Shown here one piece after another: positions 15,727 through 23,641 of a stretch of 57,963 nucleotides of DNA (the first letter of the stretch is position 1; each line of letters opens with the position of its first letter). This DNA comes from CAZPWQ01 sp964590495. GTDB taxonomy: Bacteria; Bacteroidota; Rhodothermia; Balneolales; Balneolaceae. The translations under genes and the position numbers were made by a program. The notes beneath the pieces were generated by a model. The model ran no database searches, was not told where the DNA came from, and was given only the letters and a program-made list of their open reading frames with translations. Location of the stretch: positions 1 through 57,963 of the forward strand of contig CAZPWQ010000011.1 of the NCBI GenBank assembly GCA_964590495.1, given 5' to 3'.

Positions 15727-17022
15727 ATGATCAGTTGCATTTCGATGTTACTGTTTACTTTAACGGCACAGGCACAGATTACAGAAAAGCCGGGATTTGG
15801 CAAGTATGCCATTACCAATGCCACCATTCATACGGTAACTGACGGTACTATAGAGAACGGTGTCGTTTTAATCAACGGGAAAGAGATTGTCGGGGTAGGA
15901 GAGAAGATCAAAATTACTGCCGATTATAACCGGATCGACGCCGGCGGCAAGCACGTATATCCGGGCTTTATTGATTCGGGAACTATGCTGGGTTTGCAGG
16001 AGATCGGCGCTGTGGCTGTAACCAATGATCAGGCTGAACTTGGTGATTTTAATCCCCATGTAAGAGCATTTACAGCGATCAATCCCAGTTCGGTCAGTAT
16101 ACCGGTTACCCGTGTAAATGGCATAACAAATGTAATTTCACTGCCGGTATCGGGACGTATTTCCGGTAAGGCGGTACTGATTGATCTATACGGTTATTCG
16201 CCTGACTCTATGGCGGTACAGCCCAATGCGGCGTTACATCTTAACTGGCCCTCAGCATCTGCCGGCGGTCCGTGGGATGATCGCAGCGAAGAGGAAATTA
16301 AGAAACAGTATAAAGCAAATCTTAAGGACCTTAACAAGTTTTGGGATAAATCCGTGTTCTACGATACGATGGTGACTGAGTATAACCGCGATCAAAATAA
16401 CAGGAGAAGACCGGATGTTGACAAGAAGATGGAAGCCATGCGCGAAGTAGTCAGAGGTGAAATTCCTGTTATAGTTTCTGTCACTAAGGAAAAGGATATC
16501 CTTAATGTCATAGAATGGGTAAAAGAGCACGACGAAGCCCGATTCATTCTGGCCGGTGTTGAGGAAGGATGGAGAGTCGCCGGGGAAATTGCCGAAGCCG
16601 GTCTTCCATGCCTCGTTTCAACGCTCTATACACCGGAACGGGATTATGACAACTATCAGCGTCCGTATCAAAATCCAGGAATGTTGCACGAGGCCGGTGT
16701 AAAGGTTGCAATTGCTACCGGTGAATCGGAAAATGTTCGTAATGCTCCGTATCACGCGGGATTTGCCGCTGCATACGGTTTGGGAATTGAGGAGGCTCTT
16801 AAAGCAATCACGATTAACGCTGCTGAAATTTTCGGCATAGATGACAGGTTGGGAAGTATTGAAGCGGGAAAACAGGCGAACCTGTTTATTTCTGACGGCG
16901 ATCCCTTTGAACCTACTTCCCATATCGAGCAGGTATTTATTGAAGGGTATAAAATTCCGATGGTCAGCCGCCATATCCAGCTTTATGAGGAGTACCTGGA
17001 CCGGAATGCGATAAGTAATTGA
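15727..17022 (+). CDS. Exported amidohydrolase-fold protein lacking metal ligands (third of three)
   Basis: The start is set at ATG 15727, which gives a signal peptide (MISCISMLLFTLTAQAQ); the longer frame from 15565 is mostly an intergenic repeat. About 431 aa. The amidohydrolase beta-sandwich and barrel are recognisable (YAITNATIHTVTDGTIENGVVLINGKEI, YPGFIDS, C-terminal NAAEIFGIDDRLGSIEAGKQANLF). HxH is replaced by SGTMLG, and the other ligand positions read IVSVTKEKDI, ILAGVEEGW and IATGESENV, so no His or Asp ligands remain. It is thus a second predicted non-catalytic paralog flanking the intact enzyme. GAAGAAG lies about 18 nt upstream of the start. Confidence 0.83.
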   Translation: MISCISMLLFTLTAQAQITEKPGFGKYAITNATIHTVTDGTIENGVVLINGKEIVGVGEKIKITADYNRIDAGGKHVYPGFIDSGTMLGLQEIGAVAVTNDQAELGDFNPHVRAFTAINPSSVSIPVTRVNGITNVISLPVSGRISGKAVLIDLYGYSPDSMAVQPNAALHLNWPSASAGGPWDDRSEEEIKKQYKANLKDLNKFWDKSVFYDTMVTEYNRDQNNRRRPDVDKKMEAMREVVRGEIPVIVSVTKEKDILNVIEWVKEHDEARFILAGVEEGWRVAGEIAEAGLPCLVSTLYTPERDYDNYQRPYQNPGMLHEAGVKVAIATGESENVRNAPYHAGFAAAYGLGIEEALKAITINAAEIFGIDDRLGSIEAGKQANLFISDGDPFEPTSHIEQVFIEGYKIPMVSRHIQLYEEYLDRNAISN

Positions 17023-17362
17023 ACAACATTCTTCGGCAAAAATACTCTATCTCGTCCCGGTGCCTGCCCACCGTAGTTTTAACGAAGGAGGGCTCTGCTC
17101 CGGGACGGAAGGTGAAAGTGATACCAGTCGGGGTGACACTGTAGTTTATTAGCTGTCCTAACTATTCCAATGGTGTCATTTCGACCGCAGTCCCGACGGT
17201 TTCCCGGGACGGAGTTGAGAAATCTCATCCATATGGCAGAGACATTAATCCATATATCAGTTGCATTAGTACCAAGGGCAACTAACGGAATCTTCAATGC
17301 TGCAAAAGAGTACCGAGCCCAAATAACTGGATCAGTGACAATTTTTGTTGATGAAAATAATA
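17023..17362. other. Repeat-rich intergenic region with a doubtful small ORF
   Basis: Contains GC-rich palindromic segments at about 17047-17107 (CTCGTCCCGG ... CCGGGACGG), related in reverse to 19419-19442, and a TGTCATTTCGA...GAGAAATCTC module at 17174-17226. An ORF from ATG 17233 to the TAG at 17398 (MAETLIHISVALVPRATNG...) encodes about 55 aa. The segment NAAKEYRAQIT faintly recalls the HPr helix 1 region, but the HPr active-site LHxRP is absent and the ORF ends inside the terminator. I do not call it a gene. Confidence 0.35.
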
Positions 17363-17398
17363 AAGCTCTCCGCCGGTCAGGGCGGAGAGCTTTTTTTT
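17363..17398 (+). terminator. Strong rho-independent terminator
   Basis: Perfect 12-bp stem AAGCTCTCCGCC / GGCGGAGAGCTT with 6-nt loop GGTCAG, followed directly by an eight-T tract. It is the clearest intrinsic terminator in the window. It lies 340 nt after the third amidohydrolase stop and about 170 nt before the YccA-family start, so it ends either the amidohydrolase transcript or a separate short RNA. Confidence 0.9.
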
Positions 17399-17569
17399 AG
17401 GGCATTTGGTGCTTATAGAAGCATCCAAATTGTTGCTCTTCCAGAAACCTTACGTTTGCAAAAGCAAAAGGTTACACTGGAAAAGGATTTTTTTATTGCA
17501 ATTTTTGCTATAAAAATAGTTCCGCAGACCCTATATTGGAAAGCCAATTTAAAAACCAAAAAAGATACA

Positions 17570-18292
17570 ATGAGATCAGGTAATCCGGCACTAAGTGAAA
17601 AAACATTTCAACAGGTAAGCACAGTCTCTCCCGGAGAAGGTGCGATGACGGTCAGCGGTACCATAAATAAGACGGGGATACTGTTTTTTATTTTGCTATT
17701 GGGGGCTACCATCAGCTGGTATCAGCCATCTTCTGTATTTATCTGGGGTGGTGCTATTGGAGGGTTCATTCTGGCCATGGTCACGGTTTTTAAAAAAGAA
17801 TGGTCACCGGTTACAGCTCCGATATATGCAGGACTTGAAGGACTTTTTCTTGGTGGCATTTCCGTGATGTTTGAAACTGCCTATGAAGGAATTGTATATA
17901 ACGCCATCTTTTTAACATTGGGCATTTTTGCAGCAATGCTTTTTGCTTATCGCTCGGGATGGATACAGGTCACTCAAAAATTCAGGATGGGAGTGATAGC
18001 TGCTACCGGCGGAATATTTCTGGTTTATATTTCCAGCTTCATACTCGGTTTTTTCGGAATAGAGATGAGCCTCATTCACGGCAGCGGTTTAATGGGTATA
18101 GGCTTTAGCCTGGTTATAGTGATAATTGCAGCTATGAATCTCGTACTAGATTTTGATATGATTGAACGGGGAGCCGAGGCAAAAGCACCGGGATATTTTG
18201 AATGGTTTACCGCCTTTGGATTGATGGTAACTCTGATATGGTTATATATTGAAATTCTCCGTTTGTTGTCAAAGCTTCAACAGCGAAATTAA
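17570..18292 (+). CDS. Bax inhibitor-1 / YccA family membrane protein
   Basis: 240-aa integral membrane protein with seven predicted hydrophobic helices (for example ILFFILLLGATISWY, GGAIGGFILAMVTVF, GVIAATGGIFLVYISSFILGFF and LVIVIIAAMNLVLDFDMIERGAEA). The sequence MNLVLDFDMIERG near the C-terminus is a hallmark of the Bax inhibitor-1/YccA 'DUF4271/BI-1' type, and GLEGLFLGGISVMFE is typical of the YccA subgroup. These proteins modulate the FtsH protease or leak calcium. The ATG at 17570 is used because codons upstream from 17345 cross the terminator hairpin. MltG follows 27 nt downstream. Confidence 0.9.
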   Translation: MRSGNPALSEKTFQQVSTVSPGEGAMTVSGTINKTGILFFILLLGATISWYQPSSVFIWGGAIGGFILAMVTVFKKEWSPVTAPIYAGLEGLFLGGISVMFETAYEGIVYNAIFLTLGIFAAMLFAYRSGWIQVTQKFRMGVIAATGGIFLVYISSFILGFFGIEMSLIHGSGLMGIGFSLVIVIIAAMNLVLDFDMIERGAEAKAPGYFEWFTAFGLMVTLIWLYIEILRLLSKLQQRN

Positions 18293-18319
18293 ACTATTCC
18301 CAAAGACAGTCCCGGGTTA

Positions 18320-19411
18320 TTGAATTTCAGACAGAACATATTTTTCAGGGATAACGAACTGACATTTGGTGTCCTGCTTGTTTTTGTTGTTATTTTAATT
18401 GTGGCAAGTTCCCGTATATCGCGCCTTCACAATAGTGAGGCAGTTTCTGTATCATCAGGAGATACGGTACATATTTATCTGGAAGAACGGACTGATCTTG
18501 AGGAATTGAGTACGACTTTGGCTGATTCCGGCGTCATTTATTCAAGGGAAGAAATATTGTGGGCGGGCAGTTTATTGGGATGGCGTAATTTCTCACCGGG
18601 ACATTATCAAATTGATAAGCCGTATTCTTATGAAGTTTTTCTCTCGAAACTGGCAAAAGGTATTCAGGACCCTTTACGGTTAACTATTCCTCCGGGATTA
18701 TCGGAAGAACAGATAATTGAGAGGATTTCATCAAACCTTAAGTTCGACTCGCTGGCTTTCCGCAAAGCCATTGAAGATTCTACGCTTTATGAGAAATATG
18801 ACATAGAACGCAGGGACCTGATCGGTCGCTTTTTACCTGATACTTATTCTGTCTATTGGTCGTCGCCACCGGAAACAATTATTAACCGGATTTTTGAAAG
18901 TTTCAGAGAAAGAGTCTCGGAACCGTACAGTGAAAGACTTGAAGAACTGGATAAAACATTAAATGAAATTATTACACTTGCCTCCATTGTTGCATGGGAG
19001 GCTAATCTGGAAGATGAAAAACAAACCGTCAGCGGCGTGTATTGGAACCGGCTGAACAAGGGTATGCGGCTCCAGGCCGATCCAACAGTTAATTTCGCTG
19101 TAAAAAAACGCCGGAGAATAACCTTTGATGATTATAATGTTGACCATCCGTATAATACCTACCGTTATACGGGATTACCGCCCGGCCCCATTACCAACCC
19201 CGATATAAACTCTATACGTGCGGCGTTATATCCGGAAGAACATGATTATCTGTATATGGTGGCAAGTCCGGAGGGACAGCATGTTTTCGCTGAAACTTTT
19301 GAAGAACATAAAGAGAACAGTGCCAAATGGAGAAAATGGCTCGAGGAGCAATATCGCATTAAGCGGGAATTGGAAGCTAAAGAAGCTGAAAATACTGAAG
19401 ACGAAAATTAG
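18320..19411 (+). CDS. mltG: Endolytic murein transglycosylase
   Basis: 363 aa starting at a TTG with one N-terminal transmembrane helix (LTFGVLLVFVVILIVASS). YceG/MltG domain: LTIPPGLSEEQIIERIS, the catalytic segment LASIVAWEANLEDEKQTVSGVYWNRL, LQADPTVNFAV, YNTYRYTGLPPGPITNPDINSIRAAL and YLYMVASPEGQHVF. Glu227 aligns with catalytic Glu218 of E. coli MltG, while the Glu two residues before it is Ala here. It cleaves nascent glycan strands in the periplasmic face of the inner membrane. It probably forms one transcript with the YccA-family gene. Confidence 0.95.
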   Translation: MNFRQNIFFRDNELTFGVLLVFVVILIVASSRISRLHNSEAVSVSSGDTVHIYLEERTDLEELSTTLADSGVIYSREEILWAGSLLGWRNFSPGHYQIDKPYSYEVFLSKLAKGIQDPLRLTIPPGLSEEQIIERISSNLKFDSLAFRKAIEDSTLYEKYDIERRDLIGRFLPDTYSVYWSSPPETIINRIFESFRERVSEPYSERLEELDKTLNEIITLASIVAWEANLEDEKQTVSGVYWNRLNKGMRLQADPTVNFAVKKRRRITFDDYNVDHPYNTYRYTGLPPGPITNPDINSIRAALYPEEHDYLYMVASPEGQHVFAETFEEHKENSAKWRKWLEEQYRIKRELEAKEAENTEDEN

Positions 19412-19418
19412 ACCAAAT

Positions 19419-19491
19419 GTCCCGGGGCAGAGCCCCCGGGACGAGATAGTCATTTATCCGTGAGCATCAGCCCGATCCACCTCATCCGCGT
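19419..19491. repeat. GC-rich hairpin plus 9-bp tandem array (minus orientation)
   Basis: The hairpin GTCCCGGGG / CCCCGGGAC at 19419-19442 comes 8 nt after mltG and may help end that transcript, though no T tract follows. At 19456-19491 there are exactly four 9-bp units read on the minus strand (ACGCGGATG type, more diverged). It lies between convergent mltG and the TPR-PBP gene. Confidence 0.7.
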
Positions 19492-19505
19492 TCTATTAGT
19501 TCCAT

Positions 19506-21248
19506 TTAATACATTACCGGATAAATTCCATCCCCGGAAATCCTGAATATTTTTACTTCCTGATTTATATGCTTACCGTTAAAGAAAATATTACTGATTA
19601 AACCTTCATATCTGGGTTGTTCTTTTAGCGCATTTTTTAATAAGGCAGGATTTTCAACTCGTTCTAATGTCTGAAACAGGAAATCAGCCGTGTCATACCC
19701 GATCATGGCCCAACGATTGGGTTCTATATCAAACCTGTCTTTATATTCTTCCCTGAATTTCTCCACATGAATGCTTTTTTGATCCTGATAGAATGATTCC
19801 GAATAATACAACCTTCTGTTATCCACTCTTTCTTCAGGAATATCAACTACCCCCCATTCCTGTGAACCCAGCACCGTTATTTCGCTATTCATAGCTTCCA
19901 GATCAACAAGTAAAAGATCTATCAGGTTAGAGGCTGCCTGGCCCGTAAAAGGTGCATAAATTCCGTCCAGCTGGTGGTAGTTTTCCATGGTATCGATTTT
20001 AGCCTTATCATTACCAAAGAACTTGGTATAGTCGGTAAGCTCATATCCAAGTGATTGAAAATCCTCTACAAAGAAATGAGGTACGGAAGCACCCAGTTTT
20101 TCCGCTTCTTCACGAAAAGCGTAGGCAGAGGTGGCTCCGCGGGAATTGCGTTCTGTAATTACGGCGATCGTATCCATCTCAAGTGTATTGACAGCATACT
20201 GAGCCATTCTTCTGCCGTGTGATGAAAAAGTCGGATTTGCCTGGTACAGGTAGGGGTTATCAAAATTGAGCGTATCAGAGTTTGCCAGGGGAGCTATCAT
20301 CGGGATCTGATATTCCTCCGCCAGCAAGGCCAGTTTTCCCGCAGGCTCAGAAAACAATGGACCGAGAACAGCATCTACATTATATGACCATGCAAAATTT
20401 GTCATGGCATAACCGGCCGAATCGGAATTGGCCGCCGTATTCTGATATCGTATAAACGCTTTTTTTTCGGAATGTTCACTATTAAATTTTTCAGCTGCCA
20501 TTACGTAGCCGAAGTACAGACCCTGTGTAACAGCGTAATCGGTATGATCGCTTGAGTAGGAGGGTAAAGCGACACCGATATTATAAATGATTCCATCCGG
20601 TGCCTCCAACTGCTCATTAAAATTTCTTACTACTTCAAGCCTTTGGGGATCGGGAATTCTGCGTGACAATTGTTCCAGGTTTATAGTTGTACTGTCGGCA
20701 ACCGATTGTTTTAGTTGGTCGTATAGCAGTTTTACCACCGAATTTTCAACTTTCCCGACCGCCGATGAAATTATATCAACTTTTACCTGGTCTGAATTTG
20801 CTTCCTGAAAAGCATTTCTTCGCTGATCAAGTGTCAAATAGTTAAGAATACCATCATATAATTCAGAAGCCTCGCGATTTACTTCTGTGCTAACATCCGA
20901 CTGAGTAAGAGCATGCAGCCGGTTCAGGGCGCTTCCGAATTTTTTCAACTGGAATTCTGTCAGTGACAAGGTATATTGTACTTCCGCCCGGAATTCATCC
21001 GATGAACCGGAGTCATCAATTTTATGAAGATAAGATTTGGCTTTCACATACTGCCCGAGTCCCAGATAGCTCTTGGAGAGAAAGAGGGTGGCATCGGGAG
21101 TATCAATATCTTCAAAAATCTCTATAGCCTCAGTAAATTCTCCCTGTTGATACAAATTCAGACCGTGATCGAAATCCTGTGCCAGGCTTATTTGTGAAGA
21201 GAGAACGAGAAAACATAAAAGGAAAGCTGATGCTGAAGATTTGGCCAT
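19506..21248 (-). CDS. TPR + periplasmic-binding-protein fusion, LpoA-like layout
   Basis: 580 aa with a signal peptide ending SLAQ (residue 24). Residues 25-145 form TPR-like helical hairpins (GLNLYQQGEFTEAIEIFEDI, KSYLGLGQYVKAKSYLHKI). From about 222 to the end is a type I periplasmic-binding fold of the LivJ group (NIGVALPSYS, QGLYFGYVMAAEKFN, VDAVLGPLFSEPAGKLALLAEEYQIPMIAPLANSD). No ABC permease or ATPase is nearby. TPR followed by this fold is the architecture of LpoA, the outer-membrane activator of penicillin-binding protein 1A, though there is no lipobox here. It is convergent with mltG. A solute receptor is the alternative. Confidence 0.82.
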   Translation of the reverse strand: MAKSSASAFLLCFLVLSSQISLAQDFDHGLNLYQQGEFTEAIEIFEDIDTPDATLFLSKSYLGLGQYVKAKSYLHKIDDSGSSDEFRAEVQYTLSLTEFQLKKFGSALNRLHALTQSDVSTEVNREASELYDGILNYLTLDQRRNAFQEANSDQVKVDIISSAVGKVENSVVKLLYDQLKQSVADSTTINLEQLSRRIPDPQRLEVVRNFNEQLEAPDGIIYNIGVALPSYSSDHTDYAVTQGLYFGYVMAAEKFNSEHSEKKAFIRYQNTAANSDSAGYAMTNFAWSYNVDAVLGPLFSEPAGKLALLAEEYQIPMIAPLANSDTLNFDNPYLYQANPTFSSHGRRMAQYAVNTLEMDTIAVITERNSRGATSAYAFREEAEKLGASVPHFFVEDFQSLGYELTDYTKFFGNDKAKIDTMENYHQLDGIYAPFTGQAASNLIDLLLVDLEAMNSEITVLGSQEWGVVDIPEERVDNRRLYYSESFYQDQKSIHVEKFREEYKDRFDIEPNRWAMIGYDTADFLFQTLERVENPALLKNALKEQPRYEGLISNIFFNGKHINQEVKIFRISGDGIYPVMY

Positions 21249-21465
21249 TACTTAATTATTGTTTAAAAATGTCGGTTATTCTTCTTGGTTTTGAGATTGA
21301 ATGATAGCAAAAGGGACAGTAAACAGGCAATATTAAATTGCGCACATCTTTCGAATCTATACCCGAAGGAAAAACATAATAAGATTCTAACTGATTTCAG
21401 CTGAAAATGTTCTCCTGTAAAGGAGCTGTGAGAAAATAAGCTTATTGAAGTGCCCGGGGTCAATA

Positions 21466-21645
21466 AATCCCCCTTAATAAAGGGGGTGCGGCTTTAGCCG
21501 CGGGGGTTGTTTTTCAAAAAAATGGCTAAATTGTTGCGACTGCAATAATCATTATAAAGTATTGTTGGATTCAAATTTTAATTCTTTAACAAAGATGGTC
21601 CAACAACCCCCTTTTATCCCCCTTTGTTAAGGGGGACTTTAGAGC
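21466..21645. repeat. Inverted pair of C5/G5 palindromic repeats
   Basis: The left unit at 21466-21516 (ATCCCCCTTAATAAAGGGGG, then a GCGGCTTTAGCCGC hairpin and GGGGTTGTT) and the right unit at 21601-21645 (CAACAACCCCC, then TCCCCCTTTGTTAAGGGGGA) are inverted copies of one element about 85 bp apart. It lies in the 459-bp gap between guaA and the TPR-PBP gene. The rest of the gap has no gene that I can see. Confidence 0.75.
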
Positions 21646-21669
21646 AGCTATTTAAAAACTGAGCCAGGC

Positions 21670-21704
21670 ATCCGGTATCTGGTATCTGTTATCCAGCATC
21701 CAGA
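21670..21704. repeat. Five 7-bp tandem units (ATCYRGT type)
   Basis: Consecutive heptamers ATCCGGT, ATCTGGT and ATCTGTT, followed by two of ATCCAGN type, end 3 nt before the guaA stop codon. The period is exactly 7 although the sequence is degenerate. A related fragment (GGATACCGGATGCTGG) lies at about 42347-42362. Confidence 0.65.
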
Positions 21705-21707
21705 AAG

Positions 21708-23258
21708 CTACTCCCATTCAATAGTGGAGGGAGGTTTGGAACTCACATCATAAACTACCCGGTTTATACCCGGTACTTCATTGATAATACGGTTCGAAAC
21801 ATGTGCCAGAAAAGGGTGCGGTAGATGAGCCCAATCGGCCGTCATTCCGTCAATACTGGTTACGGCACGCAAGCCCGCAGTAAATTCATACGTTCGTTCA
21901 TCACCCATTACCCCAACGCTTTGTACAGGCAGCAACACCGTCAGTGCCTGCCATACATCGTCATACAGCTCCTGGTTTTGAAGTTCACTGATGAAGATAT
22001 CATCCGCTTCTCTCAATATTGCAAGTTTCTCCTTTGTTACATCAGAAATAATTCGTATTCCAAGACCGGGTCCCGGGAACGGATGTCGTTTAATAAAATG
22101 GTCGGGAATGCCAAGCTTGCGTCCGACATCACGCACTTCATCTTTGAAAAGTTCCCGGACCGGTTCAACCAGGTCAAGATTCATCTCCTCGGGAAGTCCA
22201 CCCACGTTATGGTGCGACTTGATGGTTGCCGAGGGACCTTTAAAAGAAATGCTTTCGATTACATCTGGGTAAAGCGTACCCTGTGCCAGGTATTTGAAGG
22301 TGTTATCATGTTTAATAGCTTCATCAAATACTTCAATAAACGTATTCCCGATAATCTTTCGCTTTTCTTCCGGGTCAAAAACGCCTTTTAACTTCTTCAA
22401 AAACCGGTCAGTTTCATCAATACCTTTTACTGGCAGATGGAGTTCCTCTTCGTAGACATCAAGCACTTTTCGGAATTCGTTTTTGCGCAACAGCCCGTTA
22501 TCCACAAATATACACTGCAGCTGATCACCTATCGCTTTATGGACAAGCGTTGCAACTACGGTTGAATCGACTCCACCGCTGAGGGCACAGAGTACCCGGT
22601 CGTCGCCGACTTTCTCGTGTATTTCGGCAATAGTCGATTCTATGAACGATTCGGCTGTCCAGTCGCCTTCGAGTCCGCAAATATTGTAGGCAAAATTCCG
22701 GAGAATCTGTTTGCCATATACCGTATGTACGACTTCCGGGTGAAACTGTACACCAAAAACAGGCTTCCCTACATGTTTTACGCCGGCAATCCTGGCATTA
22801 TCGGTGTGAGCAATCACGCGGTAGTCTGGGGAAAGTTCCTTAATATGATCACCGTGACTCATCCAGACGATTGATTCTTCCGGTATATCCCGTAACAGAT
22901 CGTCATCAATATCTACAATCAACTCAGAACGGCCGAATTCTCTTTTTTCAGCTTTTTCAACACTGCCGGGTATCTCTTTATGGGCAATAGCCTGAAGGCC
23001 ATAACAGATGCCTAAAACAGGAACCTCTAAACTGAAGATGTCATCATTCAAAGCCGGAGCGTTCGGATCATTAACACTGCTGGGTCCACCCGACAGGATA
23101 ATACCGTTGGGAGGGATGTCAGAAAAAACGGTGAGATCTTTATTGAACGGATGAATTTCACAGTAAACATCAAGCTCTCGAATTCGGCGTGCAATAAGCT
23201 GTGTGTATTGAGATCCGTAATCTAAAATTAAAATCCACTCCGTCGGTCGGTGTTGCAT
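21708..23258 (-). CDS. guaA: GMP synthase (glutamine-hydrolysing)
   Basis: 516 aa converting XMP to GMP with glutamine. Class I amidotransferase domain at residues 1-200 with nucleophile Cys85 in VLGICYGLQA and the His/Glu of FGVQFHPEV. The ATP pyrophosphatase domain has the PP-loop LSGGVDSTV. The C-terminal dimerisation domain includes PHPFLAHVSNRIINEVPGINRVVYD and ends PPSTIEWE, the canonical GuaA terminus. The start overlaps the gcvH stop by one base (TAATG). It is the last gene of the efp-accB-accC-gcvH-guaA run. Confidence 0.98.
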   Translation of the reverse strand: MQHRPTEWILILDYGSQYTQLIARRIRELDVYCEIHPFNKDLTVFSDIPPNGIILSGGPSSVNDPNAPALNDDIFSLEVPVLGICYGLQAIAHKEIPGSVEKAEKREFGRSELIVDIDDDLLRDIPEESIVWMSHGDHIKELSPDYRVIAHTDNARIAGVKHVGKPVFGVQFHPEVVHTVYGKQILRNFAYNICGLEGDWTAESFIESTIAEIHEKVGDDRVLCALSGGVDSTVVATLVHKAIGDQLQCIFVDNGLLRKNEFRKVLDVYEEELHLPVKGIDETDRFLKKLKGVFDPEEKRKIIGNTFIEVFDEAIKHDNTFKYLAQGTLYPDVIESISFKGPSATIKSHHNVGGLPEEMNLDLVEPVRELFKDEVRDVGRKLGIPDHFIKRHPFPGPGLGIRIISDVTKEKLAILREADDIFISELQNQELYDDVWQALTVLLPVQSVGVMGDERTYEFTAGLRAVTSIDGMTADWAHLPHPFLAHVSNRIINEVPGINRVVYDVSSKPPSTIEWE

Positions 23259-23638
23259 TAGGTGACGATTTCTTTGTATTCTTCGGAACTCATAAGTGAA
23301 TCAAGCTGGGCTGAATCTTTAAGACTAATTTTAGCCATCCAGCCTTCTCCGTACGGGTCCTCATTAACCAGTTCGGGTTGATCTTCAAGCCGGTCATTAA
23401 CTTCAGCTATTTCTCCATCTACCGGCGCAAAAAGTTCAGAAACCGTTTTAACAGCTTCCACAGTACCGATTATCTCATCTTTATTAAACTCGAATCCCTC
23501 AGGTTCGATTTCAACAAAAACAATATCACCGAGTTCGCCCTGGGCAAAATCAGTCACCCCGATCGTGGCGGTGTTATCACCATTGTCACGGATCCATTCA
23601 TGTTCGCGGGTATATTTCAGGTCCTTTGGATAGCTCAT
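23258..23638 (-). CDS. gcvH: Glycine cleavage system H protein
   Basis: 126-aa lipoyl carrier protein. Motifs are KYTREHEWI at the N-terminus, GVTDFAQGELGDIVFVE, and lipoylation site Lys64 in GTVEAVKTVSELFAPVDGEI. It shuttles the methylamine intermediate between P, T and L proteins; gcvP and gcvT are not in the window. The gene is wedged between accC (3-nt gap) and guaA (1-nt overlap). Linkage to both lipid synthesis and one-carbon/purine genes suggests coordinated expression rather than a gcv operon. Confidence 0.97.
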   Translation of the reverse strand: MSYPKDLKYTREHEWIRDNGDNTATIGVTDFAQGELGDIVFVEIEPEGFEFNKDEIIGTVEAVKTVSELFAPVDGEIAEVNDRLEDQPELVNEDPYGEGWMAKISLKDSAQLDSLMSSEEYKEIVT

Positions 23639-23641
23639 AGG

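Noticed and set aside
17233..17398. Small HPr-like gene
   Set aside because: The similarity is limited to one short helix-like stretch, the active-site His motif is absent and the frame ends in a terminator hairpin.
18320..19411. MltG as an inactivated enzyme because IVEKE reads IVAWE
   Set aside because: The catalytic Glu of E. coli MltG (Glu218) corresponds to the second Glu, which is kept as Glu227; only the first is changed.
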